Below, piece by piece: positions 14,801-25,152 of a stretch of 64,000 nucleotides of DNA. The position numbers and the translations under genes were made by a program. Every line of letters starts with the position of its first letter. Position 1 is the first letter of the stretch. Under the pieces are notes generated by a model. The model saw only the letters and a program-made list of their open reading frames with translations. It was not told where the DNA came from and ran no database searches. The stretch is from positions 47,718,501 through 47,782,500 of the forward strand of contig NC_091255.1 in NCBI RefSeq assembly GCF_042477335.2, in the 5' to 3' direction. This DNA is from Ovis canadensis (Eukaryota; Chordata; Mammalia; Artiodactyla; Bovidae).

Positions 14801-17752
14801 GTAAAGTCGGGGTGACCATGTGAAAATGCTGGTGGGTGCTGGGCCGGGGGCCAGAAAGGTCACGCTGGCCCCCTGCCCCTCTGACCCCTCCCTTCCCCCT
14901 CCCTCCCCAGGACCCACACTCAGGCTGCCCGAGCCGCAGCAGCTCGTCGCTGTCCTTCCACAGCACGCCCCCACCGCTGCCCCTGCTCCAGCAGAGCCCT
15001 GCTACTCTGCCCCTGGCCCTGCCTGGGGGCCCTGCCCCGCTCCCGCCTCAGCCACAGAATGGGCTGGGCCGGGCACCCGGGGCAGCGGGGCTGGGGGCTA
15101 TGCCCATGGCTGAGGGGCTGTTGGGGGGGCTGGCGGGCAGTGGGGCCCTGCCCCTCAATGGGCTTCTGGGGGGGTTGAATGGGGCTGCCGCCCCCAACCC
15201 TGCAGGCTTGAGCCAGGCTGGCGGGGCCCCCACGCTGCAGCTGCCAGGTTGTCTCAACAGGTGAGGGAGAGCTCAGCCTGGGGAAGGGGATGGGGAGGCT
15301 GGCTCTGGGAGGGACTCCCCCTACAAACACCCACGTCCCTCAGAAGGGAAGCTCTCCTCCTGTCTTACGGGGTCTAGAATCCAGTTGCCTCTTGGCCCCA
15401 GCTTCTCCTTAGATGTAGACCTGAGAGCCCTCTGGAAGGTAGCTCTTCAGGGACAAAAGTCGTCTGTTTATTCCTTGTGCCCTAGCTGAGGTCTCCCTCT
15501 GGGGAAGTTTTCCCATCTCATGTGTCTCCTCCCACCATCCTCTCGGAGCTCAGTCTGTTTCTCTCTCCACCTGGGCCTGAGGGAGAGTGGGAACTTAGGG
15601 GGGCAGGGAGGAGTGTTTCCCTGTCCCTTCCCATGGTCTGTGTTTTGTCCCCCTGCTTCAGCCTCACCGAGCAGCAGCGACACCTCCTGCAGCAGCAGGA
15701 ACAGCAGCTGCAGCAGCTCCAGCAGCTCCTGGCCTCACCACAGCTGACCCCGGTAATGCCCCTCCCCCTAGCTCTGCCAGAAAGGTCTCAGAGGGTCTGG
15801 GCCGGAGGGTCTGGGCCGGCCCAGGGAGGACTGCCACAGGCTGGGAAGGGAGCCCCCAGGCTGGGAAGGTGAGACTGCCCCTGTGGGAATGGGGCCTGGC
15901 CCCTATGGATCATGTGAGGACAAACGGCATAAGGGTTCCTCTTGGGGGCCCCTGGGTGCTGGGGAAGGAATGCTACAGTGGCCCTAGATCACATCCCAGC
16001 AAGAGGATCTGGAGGGAGGTGAGCCCTCAGTTACTGAGCATTTCCAGTCCCAGCCCCAAGGCTCTTCAGTGGGGAACCTTGAGGTCTGCATGGAGAGGTG
16101 GCTGAGCAGGTGACAGACACGTCCTCAACCAGAGCAGCCCTTTTAGGTCTTTCTTGTGTGTTGAGTTCTAAGAGTTCCTGGGAGAAAAGGAATTCTTCCT
16201 TCTAGAAAGGAGAGAGTTGTTGGGACTTCACTGGTGGTCCAGTGGTTAAGACTCTCTGCTGCCAGTGCAGAAGGCACAGGTTCAATTCCTGGTCAGGGAA
16301 CTAAAATCCCACATGCCGTGCGATGCAGCCAAAAGATAAAAACAAAAGTAAAAAGGAGAGAGTTGAAAAAAATAGAAAAGCACTCATTTTTATATAAAGA
16401 AACATGAGAAAGATATACAGTAAACTAGCTCAACTGGTTACCTACAGAGACCAGATGGTAGCAGGAATAAGATAGCAAGATTTCTTAAGCCTTGAAAAAT
16501 TGTTTTGGGTTTTGGAACACTTGAGAATGCTTTGTCTATTCAAAGCAAAAGTAAATGAATCTTAAGTGAAAAAAAAATCGAGAAGTTGAAAACTATTAAC
16601 CTCATTCAGTGTTTCTCAACTTGGGGTCATGCCACCCTTGGGGACATCTGTGTTTGTCATAACGACTGAGGAGTTGATTTAGTGGGGGTGGGGGAGGGAT
16701 GTTAAACCTGCTGCACTTGACTGGTGGTACCCCATCTGACAAACACTGATGGTGTGCAACCACTTTCTTGTCCAGATGGGGAGGCTGAGCCCCAGAGTGG
16801 GGAGTTAGAGATGGAACCTTGACTGTCTCCCAGGTCTCTTGCCTCATGGTACTAGTGAGATGGGATGGGGCCCAGGCCAATCAGGGTAAGATGACCCTGG
16901 GGACCACTGGCCAGTAAGCCATCTGGCCCCCTTGCAGGAACACCAGACTGTTGTCTACCAGATGATCCAGCAGATCCAGCAGAAGCGGGAGCTGCAGCGG
17001 CTGCAGATGGCCGGGGGCTCCCAGCTGCCCATGGCCAGCCTGCTGGCCGGAAGCTCCACCCCGCTGTTGTCCGCGGGCACCCCTGGCCTGCTGCCCACAG
17101 CATCTGCCCCACCTCTGCTGCCCGCCGGAGCCCTGGTGGCGCCCTCGCTCAGCAACAACACAAGTCTCATGGCCGCAGCAGCTGCAGCCGCAGCAGTAGC
17201 AGCAGCAGGCGGGCCTCCAGTCCTCACTGCCCAGACTAACCCTTTCCTCAGCCTGTCAGGGGCGGACAGCAGTGCCAGTGGCCCTAAAGGAGGGGTGAGT
17301 AAGAGGTCTGGCTTAGGGAAGGGGCTGGGAATGGGGCAGAGGGACCGTCCTGTCTCCCTTCTTCTGGAGAGACCCATTAGAGAAGGCTGTCTCCTCTTTG
17401 ATTGGACCATTTAGAAAAAGATGATGCTCTGGGTGAGCCATTTCAAGAAAGGCATCCCTCCTTCCGAGGGCAAAGAGCCAGAGCCCGGGGGACCCCTGGC
17501 CGGCACATGCCTGCTTAACTAGGCGCCCTATGCAGGGCAACTCTCCCAACAGACACACACATACACGGAAGTTGACCCTGTTGCACAGCCGTCAAAGCCC
17601 AGGCCCTTATTGCACCCATCATCAGCTTTCTTGACCCAGGAAGCTATTCTCAACTGGGTGATCGGACCAGATACCTCCCCAATCCCCAGTCTCCCTTCCT
17701 CTTTTTCCAGACTGCTGACAAAGGAGCCTCAGCCAACCAGGAAAAAGGCTAA
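507..17752 (+). CDS. MLLT6: MLLT6 (AF17), PHD-finger DOT1L cofactor; 5' partial, 19 coding exons
   Basis: Coding exons: 507-586, 1065-1119, 1371-1480, 2426-2529, 2786-2879, 5321-5494, 6399-6494, 8977-9196, 9730-10344, 10799-10980, 11214-11322, 12515-12581, 12781-12926, 13409-13606, 13710-13798, 14911-15260, 15662-15752, 16938-17294, 17711-17752 (TAA at the end). All have GT-AG borders and stay in frame, giving about 1058 residues; the human protein is about 1093, so roughly 37 N-terminal residues are missing upstream. Seen in order: end of PHD1 (CYGIVQVPTGPWFCRKC), zinc knuckle and extended PHD2, Gly/Ser tract, basic stretch (KDKERLKQKHKKRPES), Ser-rich and Pro/Ser-rich regions, leucine zipper, Gln-rich helix, Ala run, short tail ending NQEKG. 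Family knowledge: a nuclear protein; the PHD-knuckle-PHD module reads histone H3, the zipper binds DOT1L, and the gene is an MLL fusion partner. The identity is firm. Exact borders are by eye; exons 5321 and 8977 are the least constrained because they encode low-complexity protein. Confidence 0.96.
2136..2330. mobile_element. Old non-autonomous DNA transposon remnant with terminal inverted repeats
   Basis: The block begins around ACTATCCA (about 2141) and ends around TGGATAGT (about 2320-2327), which are inverted copies. The interior is AT-rich and includes an 'actagccac...ctcaataaccca' stretch typical of mammalian hAT-type MER elements ending in 'ttggacag'. It lies in the MLLT6 intron before exon 2426. 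The exact family is not assigned. Confidence 0.5.
3165..3370 (-). repeat. MIR-like SINE remnant with internal GT tract
   Basis: An antisense MIR signature is visible: a start resembling 'aacattt..tgggcttac', then 'acccattttacggatgag..aagct..gaccc' and 'tgacttatctcacag'. An imperfect GT/GC alternating tract (about 3212-3262) sits in the middle. It lies in the MLLT6 intron 2880-5320. The rest of that intron (3400-4160 and 4375-5320) looks like old degraded repeat and unique sequence without a recognised gene. Confidence 0.5.
4164..4372 (+). mobile_element. Bov-tA/BovA SINE
   Basis: A near full-length ruminant tRNA-derived SINE: 'ggggcttcccttgtggctca' start, a tRNA-like B-box region (ggttcggtccctggg), 'cccactccagtattcttgcct' and 'agtcggacacgact' near the end. 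It sits in the MLLT6 intron 2880-5320 and appears to split an older degraded repeat that continues on both sides. Confidence 0.92.
5974..6186 (+). mobile_element. Bov-tA/BovA SINE
   Basis: A complete element from 'gggcttccctggtggctta' through 'gggttcgattgctggg', 'cccactccagtattctggcc' and 'aagagtcagacaccact'. It ends about 210 bp before MLLT6 exon 6399 and is in the same orientation as the gene. Confidence 0.92.
7762..8000 (-). repeat. MIR SINE remnant (antisense)
   Basis: The stretch 'ctcatttaatcctcaaaataatccaatgaagtaggcatt', then 'gaggcacagagaagtta' and 'ggcagtctggctt', is the reverse complement of the MIR core. It lies in the long MLLT6 intron 6495-8976, which otherwise holds no recognised exon or gene. 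Confidence 0.7.
9470..9660 (-). repeat. MIR SINE remnant (antisense), degraded
   Basis: Weak antisense-MIR pattern: 'ggcactaatctcctgtaatc', 'gaggtcagtagggtgggagctatt', 'tttgtcacaggtgggaaa' and 'agctgggacaggaaacccag'. It sits just before MLLT6 exon 9730 and is in an open frame by chance. Confidence 0.45.
12085..12195 (-). repeat. MIR SINE remnant (antisense)
   Basis: The pattern 'cttcacatttattaccttattcataacaat', then 'gagaggttagtttt' and 'ggtcacatagcaagta', matches an antisense MIR. It lies in the MLLT6 intron 11323-12514; the remainder of that intron has only old degraded repeat-like sequence. Confidence 0.55.
13409..13606 (+). other. MLLT6: MLLT6 octapeptide/leucine-zipper (OM-LZ) exon
   Basis: This exon codes the coiled coil of AF10/AF17 proteins, with heptad leucines over about 40 residues (MLKALHALQKENQRLQEQ, then LSLTAKKERLQILNVQL), near residues 721-770 in human numbering. 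In the family this segment binds DOT1L and is the part kept in MLL fusions. The exon starts at phase 1 after AG at 13407-13408 and ends CAAG|GTAAGG. Confidence 0.88.
14400..14530 (-). repeat. MIR SINE remnant (antisense)
   Basis: The stretch 'tagtcctcacaaggagt', 'cctattacccccgggttatgaa', 'gaaactgaaacagaag' and 'tgggatttgagcccg' is an antisense MIR. It lies in the MLLT6 intron 13799-14910, whose first half (13920-14200) resembles another old, unassigned mammalian repeat. Confidence 0.6.
16220..16351 (+). mobile_element. CHR-2 type tRNA-derived SINE with 14-bp target-site duplication
   Basis: Typical cetartiodactyl CHR SINE: 'gggacttcactggtggtcc', 'agtggttaagactc', 'ggttcaattcctggtcaggg' and 'cccacatgccgtgcgatgc', then an A-rich tail. 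Perfect direct repeats AAAGGAGAGAGTTG flank it at 16206-16219 and 16352-16365. It lies in the MLLT6 intron 15753-16937. Confidence 0.9.
16605..16755. mobile_element. Old MER-type DNA transposon remnant
   Basis: It begins 'cagtgtttctcaacttgggg' and ends with an inverted-looking 'aaacactg', with 'gacatctgtgtttgtcataac' and a G-rich middle. This is the layout of a short mammalian hAT-type non-autonomous element (MER20-like). The family name is a guess; the terminal inverted repeat is visible. Confidence 0.45.
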
Positions 17753-19314
17753 ATCCACCCACGCTCCTTTAGACCCCACAAGCTGAGGGGCAGATCCTGG
17801 TCTGAGGGTCCCAGCCTGCAGCGGGCATCTGCACCCCAACACTGGAGAGCCCTGGAGCACGTGCTGAGGCCTGGGGAGTTGGGGTTGCTCCCGGTGCCGC
17901 GGACTGAGACCCAGAGGGGAGCCCTTTCCATCTGCCCCCTGCCCCCGCCTCTGCACTGGCCCCTTAATGAGGGGCTCGGAAGGAGGACAGGCTCCAAGCC
18001 CGCCTAGGAGCCTCCACTCTCAGTGAATGTTTCAGGGTTCCCTAGAGAGCAAAGTGGGCCATGGCATAAGTGGGGGGTTGGTTAAACCCCCGCATAAAAT
18101 GGATCAGCACTTGAGTGGGAGAAGTGGGGACTAGGCCCTGGGCCTGCCCCTGTGTGGAAGTCTTCTATGGAAGAAGGGGTGACCCTACTTGACCATTTTC
18201 TACCCAACTTGGGCAGATGGTAAGAGGGCTCCTTTGGACTGTTTCTTGCTGGGCTCCTTCCCCTGCCCCCAACAAGGGTCACAAGCTGTGCTTGTAAAAG
18301 CCCACAAACTAGGGGGCCGACGAAGGGGCAGGATGGCATCAAATTTGGCCCAGGCCTCCCTACCTCCCGGGGGGTGGGACCCAGTGATGGGCTGGGGGAG
18401 GGCAGGGGTGGGTGGCCCAGCCCCCTTGGTACCCTGCCCCTTGTTTGCACTATTGGATTTAGGAGTGCCGAGGGTGGGGAGATAGAGCTGCCTGACTCAG
18501 AGAGCGTGTGTGGGTATGCCTGTGCACTGTGTGTGTGTGTGTTTGTCTGTGTGTTTCTGTCTGTCTCCCCCTGGTCCCCAGGCAGCCGAGGGCAGGGACA
18601 GGAGCAGTGCTCTGATGAGGCAGTACCAGAGGGGCGCTCCTAGCTCTTGTCTGCACCCTCTCACCTCACCAACTTTGGTCCCTTTCTGGGGCCCAAATGG
18701 TTAACAAAAACCAGAACCGTACTCCAGTATTGGAGAGTAACTGGGGGCTGGGGGCTTCAAATCAGGGTGATATCCTGCCTTTCCTCCCCCAGACTCCACA
18801 TGGTCTCAGTGCCCCCGTAGCGCTCCCCTTCCACCACTGATAGCTGGTCCTGCCTCCCTGGCACAGGGGGTGCCCCAGGGATCAGAGGACAAGGCGAGGG
18901 GGGTAAAGTACCACTTCTAGTGAAAACCGTCTCCCAGAATCAGCCAGCCTGGCCCCGCTGCATCCTACCCCTCCTCACCCCCACCAGCCAGGGGAGACTT
19001 AAGCTTAAATTGACCTAACAACTGTCCCTTCACCCACCAGCTATTTCCCCAGGGTGCAGTGGGCAAGTCTCACCTTAGAGTCCCCACCTGCCCAGAGCCT
19101 TTGGTGGCCAAGGCTAAGGGCTGCCGGGGCAGCCAGGAGAGGGGTGAGGCTGGAGCAAGTGTGTGTCGGTGCACTGCGGTGGGAGCCGGGCGGAGCGTGG
19201 CCAGCTTCCTGATGCCCACGTTTAGTCAGTCTCTTTGCATGTGTGGACTCGTGTGCGTGTGTGTGTTTCTGTTTGGGTTTCTGTTGTTGTTGGGTTTGTT
19301 TCATTTTTTTTTTT

Positions 19315-19320
19315 AATAAA
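19315..19320 (+). promoter_or_regulatory. MLLT6: MLLT6 proximal poly(A) signal (AATAAA)
   Basis: AATAAA follows a long U/GU-rich stretch (about 19235-19314) and is followed by a GT-rich 'gatgtgtatatttttgg'. Use would give a 3' UTR of about 1.6 kb. Whether it is used cannot be told from the sequence. Confidence 0.6.
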
Positions 19321-21516
19321 GAAAAGATGTGTATATTTTTGGCAATGACAGAAACGTAGTGCAGATATATTTTTGCCTGTGCTGCTCAACTGGTTTTTTT
19401 CTGATACTGAAAATAATATTAATATTCCTGTTGATAAGACTTTGTAAGATGTTAGGGAGCTGATAATGGAGGGGGTGGGTGGGAATCCTTCAGAGGCAAC
19501 TTCTTAGGCACTTGCAAGGGCTTGGGGGGAGGGGGGAGGCAGTTGTGATGACCTCAGAAATACTCACTTTTTATTAATGCTAAATATCAGTTAGAAAGGA
19601 ATGATAGAAGTCAGCATTTTATTCATCTTCATCTATTAAGCTATCTCCCTGCCCCCAAACCACTGAAAAGAAAAATAACCTTCAGAGATTCTTAGAAGAG
19701 TTGCTCATTCACACCCACGCTCTTGCCCAAGGCCGACCCACTTAGAACCAAAGTCAGCTTCTGTTCTGGACAGTGAAGGAAGTTGATTTACCCCAAGGCT
19801 GCCGTGGCAGAGAGTGAGAGGTCCTGGAACAAGACGTCCCCTTCCCTCCAGCACCCTAAAGTCTGGGGTTCTCATCTCCAAGAGTCTGTTTTCTGATTTT
19901 CCCCAGGCTGGGGTGCAGTGGTGGGTAGGCAGGTTAGATTTGAAGAAGGGCCCCAGGCTGCATATGGATTGGTGCTGTCCTTCAGTTTGGGGCAGGGGGA
20001 CATGAGAGAGGTGGTGCGTTTCCTCTTTCGGGGTGGGTGGCAGGCTTTATAATAAGAAAGGTCTAGAGGGCTTCTGGACAGAGCAGGGTCCCAGTGCAAA
20101 GGGCATGGCTCTTGAGCCCCAACCATCTGCTCCTAGCCTCAGTCCCTTTTTCTAGGATGAATTTGAACGGGGAGTAGGAAAGGATGCAGATTTATAGGTG
20201 GCTCTGTCTAGGGGAAAGGAAGGATGTGGTTTGCAGGGCGGAAGTGGAGTTTGAAACTGCAGAGTGGAGCTCAGTAAGTCATCCCTTTCAGTGTGGAGGT
20301 GTGAGTGTGGTGTGCCTGCAGAGCCGCTGTCTGGCTTCACGAGTGCATGAATGTCAGAGCTGGAAGGGACCTGTCTTTAGGATCCTGCGAGCCAGCTCCT
20401 TGCCCCACAGGTGATAGCTCCAAGCCTAGGAGGCGGGGGCAGGGGCTCAGGGGCAGAGCCGCGACCAGTCCTCAGGACCCTGGCCTCCTGGTCCTGGCTC
20501 TCCTGCCCCACTGCACTGCCTCCGTGTGGCTGTCCGTCTGTCCCTGTGTGTGTGGTGTGCGGTGTGAGTGCAGGGCTGTGCCCAGGGTGGGGGGTATCTG
20601 TGAAGCACTGACTGTCTTAGCTCAGAGCTGAAGGATCCTCTCCAGAGACAATGACACTTTAAAGGTTGCCTTTTCTTGTCTAGTTTTTCCGATGTGTGTG
20701 TGTTTTCCCTTCAGATTCCTAGGTCTATTGCTGCCTCCAGGTGCCCTTACCTTGAGGCTGATGAGAGCACACCTGCCCATTCCTGTCCTGAGTTCTAGGG
20801 AAGTACTTCTAGGAAGGGCCTCGACAGTGAGGGGAGCCAGAGTCTGGGAAAGAGAGAGAGCCAGCTCTGAGAAAGGGTGATCTCCACGCTGCCTTTTCCC
20901 AAACTGGAAATGTAGCCACGGGCTCTGCCTGCCAGCATCTTCCTTGGTGTGTGGTCAGCAGAGTTAAGGGTAGGCAGCTTGCTCCCAGTTCTCCTTTAAC
21001 CCAGTTTCCTGGGGAGAGGTGCCTGGCAGGGCTTTCGGTCACTTCAATTGGGAAACTGTAGGAAAATGGGGCACAGTACCCTGGCTTCCTCCAATAACAT
21101 TAGTCCAGATTAAAGGTGTGTCTGGCTCCCAGTCCCTTTGACTTGATCTACTGAAAAGCTGGTGACTGAGGGGTGCCTTCATCACCCTTTGTTCACGTCC
21201 TTCAGCCCAACTTGGGACTTCGGTGGCGGGACTGAAGCCCCAAACCCTGGCTCCCAGCCTGTCCCCCTCTTTGCACCCCAGCCTTTCTCAATGTAGCAGA
21301 CCCTTCCTAGGGGAGCAGGGAGGGGAAGCCACAGTTTGCAAACCCAGGAGCTCCTTTTACATTCTTTGTAAAGCCTCCTTTATATCCTCAACCCAAAAGG
21401 CAATGCCCCTCCCTGCCACCTCCAAGCCTGGAATTGTGCATAACCCGGATCTTGTATCTTTGTATAACGGATGTTATTTGTACGAAGGGCAGTTCGTAAA
21501 CAGCACTTGTTCTTTT

Positions 21517-21522
21517 AATAAA
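21517..21522 (+). promoter_or_regulatory. MLLT6: MLLT6 distal poly(A) signal (AATAAA)
   Basis: AATAAA about 15 bp before an A-run at 21534-21545 and followed by 'gactggtttgtctgg', a plausible GU-rich downstream element. This marks the most likely end of the full-length transcript near 21.54 kb. Confidence 0.75.
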
Positions 21523-21540
21523 AGAATGTTTTACAAAAAA

Positions 21541-22233
21541 AAAAAGAGAGACTGGTTTGTCTGGCTTTACTGAAGGGAAAGAGAGGTGGAGGGCCAACTG
21601 TGGGAGCCTTGGGAGGGGATGGAGGTGGGGGTGGGCAGATGGTCTACTAACATTTCCTTAAGTATTTGGAATAGTACTTCACAGACCAAAATGCACAAAA
21701 TACCCAGGTTGCGTATTGAAAATCAGATACCTTTGCTCCACTTATAAGAACGTAATGTGTAGGTCTGGGCCAGGCGGAATCTGATTTTTAAAAAAACCAA
21801 AACTCCATAAGTGATGAGATATATCCACACCGCACTTCTAGAAGCACTGTCTTAAGGCTCGGCAAGAGAAAACGGTCTCGGTCCCCCGGCAAGTCCCTGC
21901 CCACAAGGCGGGAGGGGGTCGCCAGGAGGCGCAGGCAAGGAAACGAGCGGCGATGCTCCGCGCAGGTCCTTCGCAGACACGCGGGTACCAAAGGGGGCGC
22001 CGGAGAGCCCGCCACACCCTGGGGGCTCCGAGGGGGTTGCTGGGCCCGCTCCTTGGCCCGACTTCCGGCAGCTGGGGCTGGACGGCCCGCGCAGGCCCGC
22101 GGCCCGCACCGCGCTAACCCCGCGGCGTCTTCCGGGCCGAGGCGGGGCTGGGCCGGAGGGAGGCGGGGAAGCGGGAAGGTGACCGGGGCGCGAGGCGGAG
22201 CCGGCCCGGCGCGGTGGTGGCAGCGGGGCTGCC
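21541..22233. promoter_or_regulatory. CISD3: MLLT6-CISD3 spacer and CISD3 CpG-island promoter
   Basis: The first 300 bp are AT-richer and hold nothing recognised. From about 21,850 the sequence becomes CpG-rich, with GC-box-like GGCGGGG motifs around 22,140-22,175 and no TATA box, and runs into the CISD3 start codon. The transcription start is probably within the last 100-150 bp but is not fixed by sequence. Confidence 0.6.
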
Positions 22234-25001
22234 ATGGGCTCCGTGCGCGGCGTGGGGACGCTAGTGCGGCCGGCGGCCTGGGTGAGCACCCGCGCGGCCG
22301 GGCCCCCTCCCCTGTCCTCCGCTCCACCATCCTCCGCTCATCGCCCCGCCTCTCCGACCCTGTCCCTAGGCTGAGCTTCCCCCAAACCCCTGCGTCGCCT
22401 GGTGCTTTGCAGCCGTCCCTGAGCGCCCGTTGGGTGCCAGCACCTCCCCCAGCAACTCCCGTTCCTCTCTCGGAAGCCCCTATTACCTTCGTATTTCTAA
22501 CGCGCGCCTAAGCCCTGCGGTTTCTTCCCTCCCTTTGGAAGTCTTCCGCTTTCCATTGAGTTTATTTTTCTGTTTCCAAATCACCGCCCCGCGGATGCCT
22601 GCTTGCCTTGCAGACGCTGAACCAGAGACGGGACATCACCTCCTGGCTGGTAAGCCGTACCCCCCAACTCCGCCCTGTTTCCCCTTCACTCCACCCGAGT
22701 CCCCCAGGCCCAGAGAGACCACCGAGGTAGAGACCAGAGGAGGAAACCAGAATGGGTCAGCCCTGCTTTGTAAACTCCAGCCTGAGACTCTTGTCTGTGG
22801 CCACCTCGCCCTGGCTCAGGGGAGATGGGGTGACCTGAGGGCAGAGGACGAGGAGCAGGCTTCTGCATGAGGGACCCCGGTACCTGATAAACCGAGTCCC
22901 AGGTGCCATTGGCTCCCCAAGGCTGGCAGGATCCTGGCCCTCCACCCCTGGCACCAGGGTGAGAGCCAGGGCTTGAAGGGAAAGCCTGGACCCTGAAACG
23001 TATGTGGTTTTGTGGGCTTGAAATCTCTTCTCTATCCTGAGCTTGGGGGGCCTCACGGTTTTGAGGGGGTGGGTGGTCCTTGCAGGGTGGAGTCAGATCA
23101 GCCTCATGCAGAAAAAGCCTGTCACCAGCCAGGGCCCTGGGAAAGCTGGACATGGCCACAGGCAAGAAAGTGCTTCCAGGGCATAAGCTGACCTTTCATC
23201 TTCCCTGCCACAGGCCCGATGGTTCCCCAAAACCCCAGCCAAGTCCGTGGTGGCCCTAAAAACACCCATCAAGGTGAAGCTGGTGGCTGGGAAAACCTAC
23301 AGGTGGTGTGTGTGTGGCCGCAGCACAAAGCAGGTGAGAGACCTGTATCCCCCTCCCCGTTGACATGTCACACCTGTGGTTTGGGGACACTATGTATGGC
23401 CCAGGAACTCCCCTTCAAGACATTCCTTTTTCCCACATATACCCGAGGGATCACAAGGGTAGGGGTGGGGATATTCTCCAGCCAGCCCTGAGCTCCCAGT
23501 TCTCTGCATCTACCCTTCAAGATGGAGACAAAGAGATAGAAACTGAGTCCTAGGGCCAGGCGGGTGGGGCCAGAGTTCTGTCCTCTTCTGTACTCTTCAG
23601 AGGCTCCAGGCTCGGCCCAGAAAGGCTTGCCTGCCTCTCTCTCTCCCCTCTTTCCTTCCTCCTGGGAAGCTTCTGGGTTCCCAGGCCTCAGACCCCAACA
23701 TCAGGAAGACTCTGAGCAGCCGCTCTGTCCCGAGTGTGCCCCTTCCTGGCGTCTGCTCCTGAAAATGCTCCCTTTTTCAGTTTCTGTGACTTCCCTGGTC
23801 TCCTGTTGTCTTGTCATCCTGGCTGCTTGCTCCCCTCTCTCCTGTCCCAGGAGCCTTCCATCCCTTAGGAACCTGCCCCACATTCTTAGCCTCTGGGCCC
23901 CTTTCCTTCCTGAGCTGGCTCAGAACTGTGTTCCTCCAGACCGCATGATGTGGTGTCAGCAGCCCAGGGCCCGAAGTCCTGCTTTGCCACCGATTTGCTG
24001 TGAACTTTGAGCAGGTCCTCATGGGCATGGTGCTCTGCTGCCTGCCAGTGAGCCCTGGCACCGGCAGGCCCTTTGTGTCTCTCTGCCTCTTGCCCTCTGG
24101 GACCAGTTTGCTGACTTTTATCTGCACACTTCTCCCATCCACCCTCCTACCCCACCCTCACTCAAGGGCAAGAGGCCTTGGCTCCAGCTCTGCCACTCAG
24201 TAGCAAACCACCTGTCTGGGCCTGTTTCCATTACCCAGGCTGTGTAGGAACACCTTGTAGGGTGAAAGGGCATAGATGCTCACAGCAGGCAGCCAGTTTG
24301 CTATCGGACCTCACCTTCTCCCCTTCCTTCCACCCCACTCCCCGCAACATCCACTCCCCCCGAACATGCCCAGTTGTTTGTTGGAGCCAAACAAAATTGA
24401 TACCCCAGTCTTAAAGGCCACTCAGAGAAGTTTGTACCTTAAGAACATGGGAAACGAAATGAATGTCATGAACCAATGGAGACTCAGAGCCATTAAAAAA
24501 AAAACCAAAAAACCATTATCAGTATAAAAGTTGCTGACACCTAAGGTATCATTTCGAAATGATACCATTTCGGTTTGAAAATTCTCTTCTTGGGTCCCCC
24601 AGAAACTATTCCTGTGAGGACACAATTACTGAACACTTTCTACTGGCAGAGTGCATGATAAACCTTTATGCATTTTATTTTCTTGAGATTACTCTGATCA
24701 CTGTCACTTTACAGATGACAAAAGTCAGTCAGTGTCACTCAGTTACCTGTGTCCCTCCCAGCGCTGCCCTGCCCCAGCAGGTAGGGTTGGGTCTCTCTGA
24801 CTTCTTTCTTTTCCTCACTAGCCCTTCTGTGATGGCTCCCACTTCTTCAAACGCACTGGCCTATCCCCACTGAAGTTCAAGGCCCAGGAGACCCGCACGG
24901 TGGCGCTCTGTACCTGCAAGGCAACCCAGAAGCCCCCATACTGCGATGGTACCCACAAGAGTGAACAGGTGCAGAGGGCAGAACTGGGCTCCCCACTCTG
25001 A
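22234..25001 (+). CDS. CISD3: CISD3 (MiNT), mitochondrial double-CDGSH iron-sulfur protein
   Basis: Four coding exons: 22234-22281, 22614-22649, 23214-23333 and 24822-25001 (TGA 24999-25001), 127 residues, the same length as human CISD3. It starts at ATG 22234 in a good context (GCCATGG). The first residues (MGSVRGVGTLVRPAAW) and following basic, Ser/Thr-containing stretch suit a mitochondrial targeting peptide. Two CDGSH domains each bind one 2Fe-2S cluster through three Cys and one His: C60-V-C62 with C71-DGS-H75, and C98-T-C100 with C109-DGT-H113. All eight ligands are present. The first cluster motif is split by intron 3 between Q68 and P69. Family role: soluble matrix protein linked to iron-sulfur and redox homeostasis; unlike CISD1/2 it is monomeric, has no membrane anchor and carries two domains in one chain. 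It is convergent with PCGF2. Confidence 0.97.
23950..24095 (+). repeat. MIR SINE remnant
   Basis: Sense-strand MIR pattern: 'tggtgtcagcagcccagggcc', then 'ctgctttgccaccgatttgctgtgaactttgagcaggtcctc' (the 'gctgtgtgaccttgggcaagt' region). It lies in CISD3 intron 3. A second, antisense MIR-like piece is at about 24630-24730. Confidence 0.5.
24545..24566. other. Perfect 22-bp palindrome in CISD3 intron 3
   Basis: The 11-base half GGTATCATTTC is followed directly by its exact reverse complement, centred on TTCGAA. Symmetry stops on both sides. No function is known to me. Confidence 0.9.
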
Positions 25002-25152
25002 GGGGTGGCTCACCCCAGGGATCCCAGCACCTATAGCCGGTTTGTGAAGGGCTTGCTCCGATAACCCAAGGTCTCCAATCTGGCGCAGCTGGGAACAGGC
25101 CCTGGCTTTGATGCCTGCTGGTGAAGATGGTATTAAAGAGACATGCTAGCCT
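25002..25152 (+). other. CISD3: CISD3 3' UTR with ATTAAA signal
   Basis: A short 3' UTR. The variant poly(A) signal ATTAAA is at 25132-25137, 130 bp after the stop codon, followed by 'gtggtattcttgtggtc', a GU-rich element. The likely end is near 25,150. Confidence 0.7.

Larger units (their letters stand above)
17753..21540 (+). other. MLLT6: MLLT6 3' UTR
   Basis: About 3.8 kb of non-coding sequence follows the TAA at 17750-17752 and runs to the distal poly(A) signal without further splice signals that I trust. It includes GT-rich tracts (about 18525-18565 and 19235-19300), a proximal poly(A) signal and a U/GU-rich block. At 20345-20425 is a short remnant resembling the 'ggaagggacc..cctgc' class of old mammalian repeats. 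No gene is seen in it. Confidence 0.8.
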
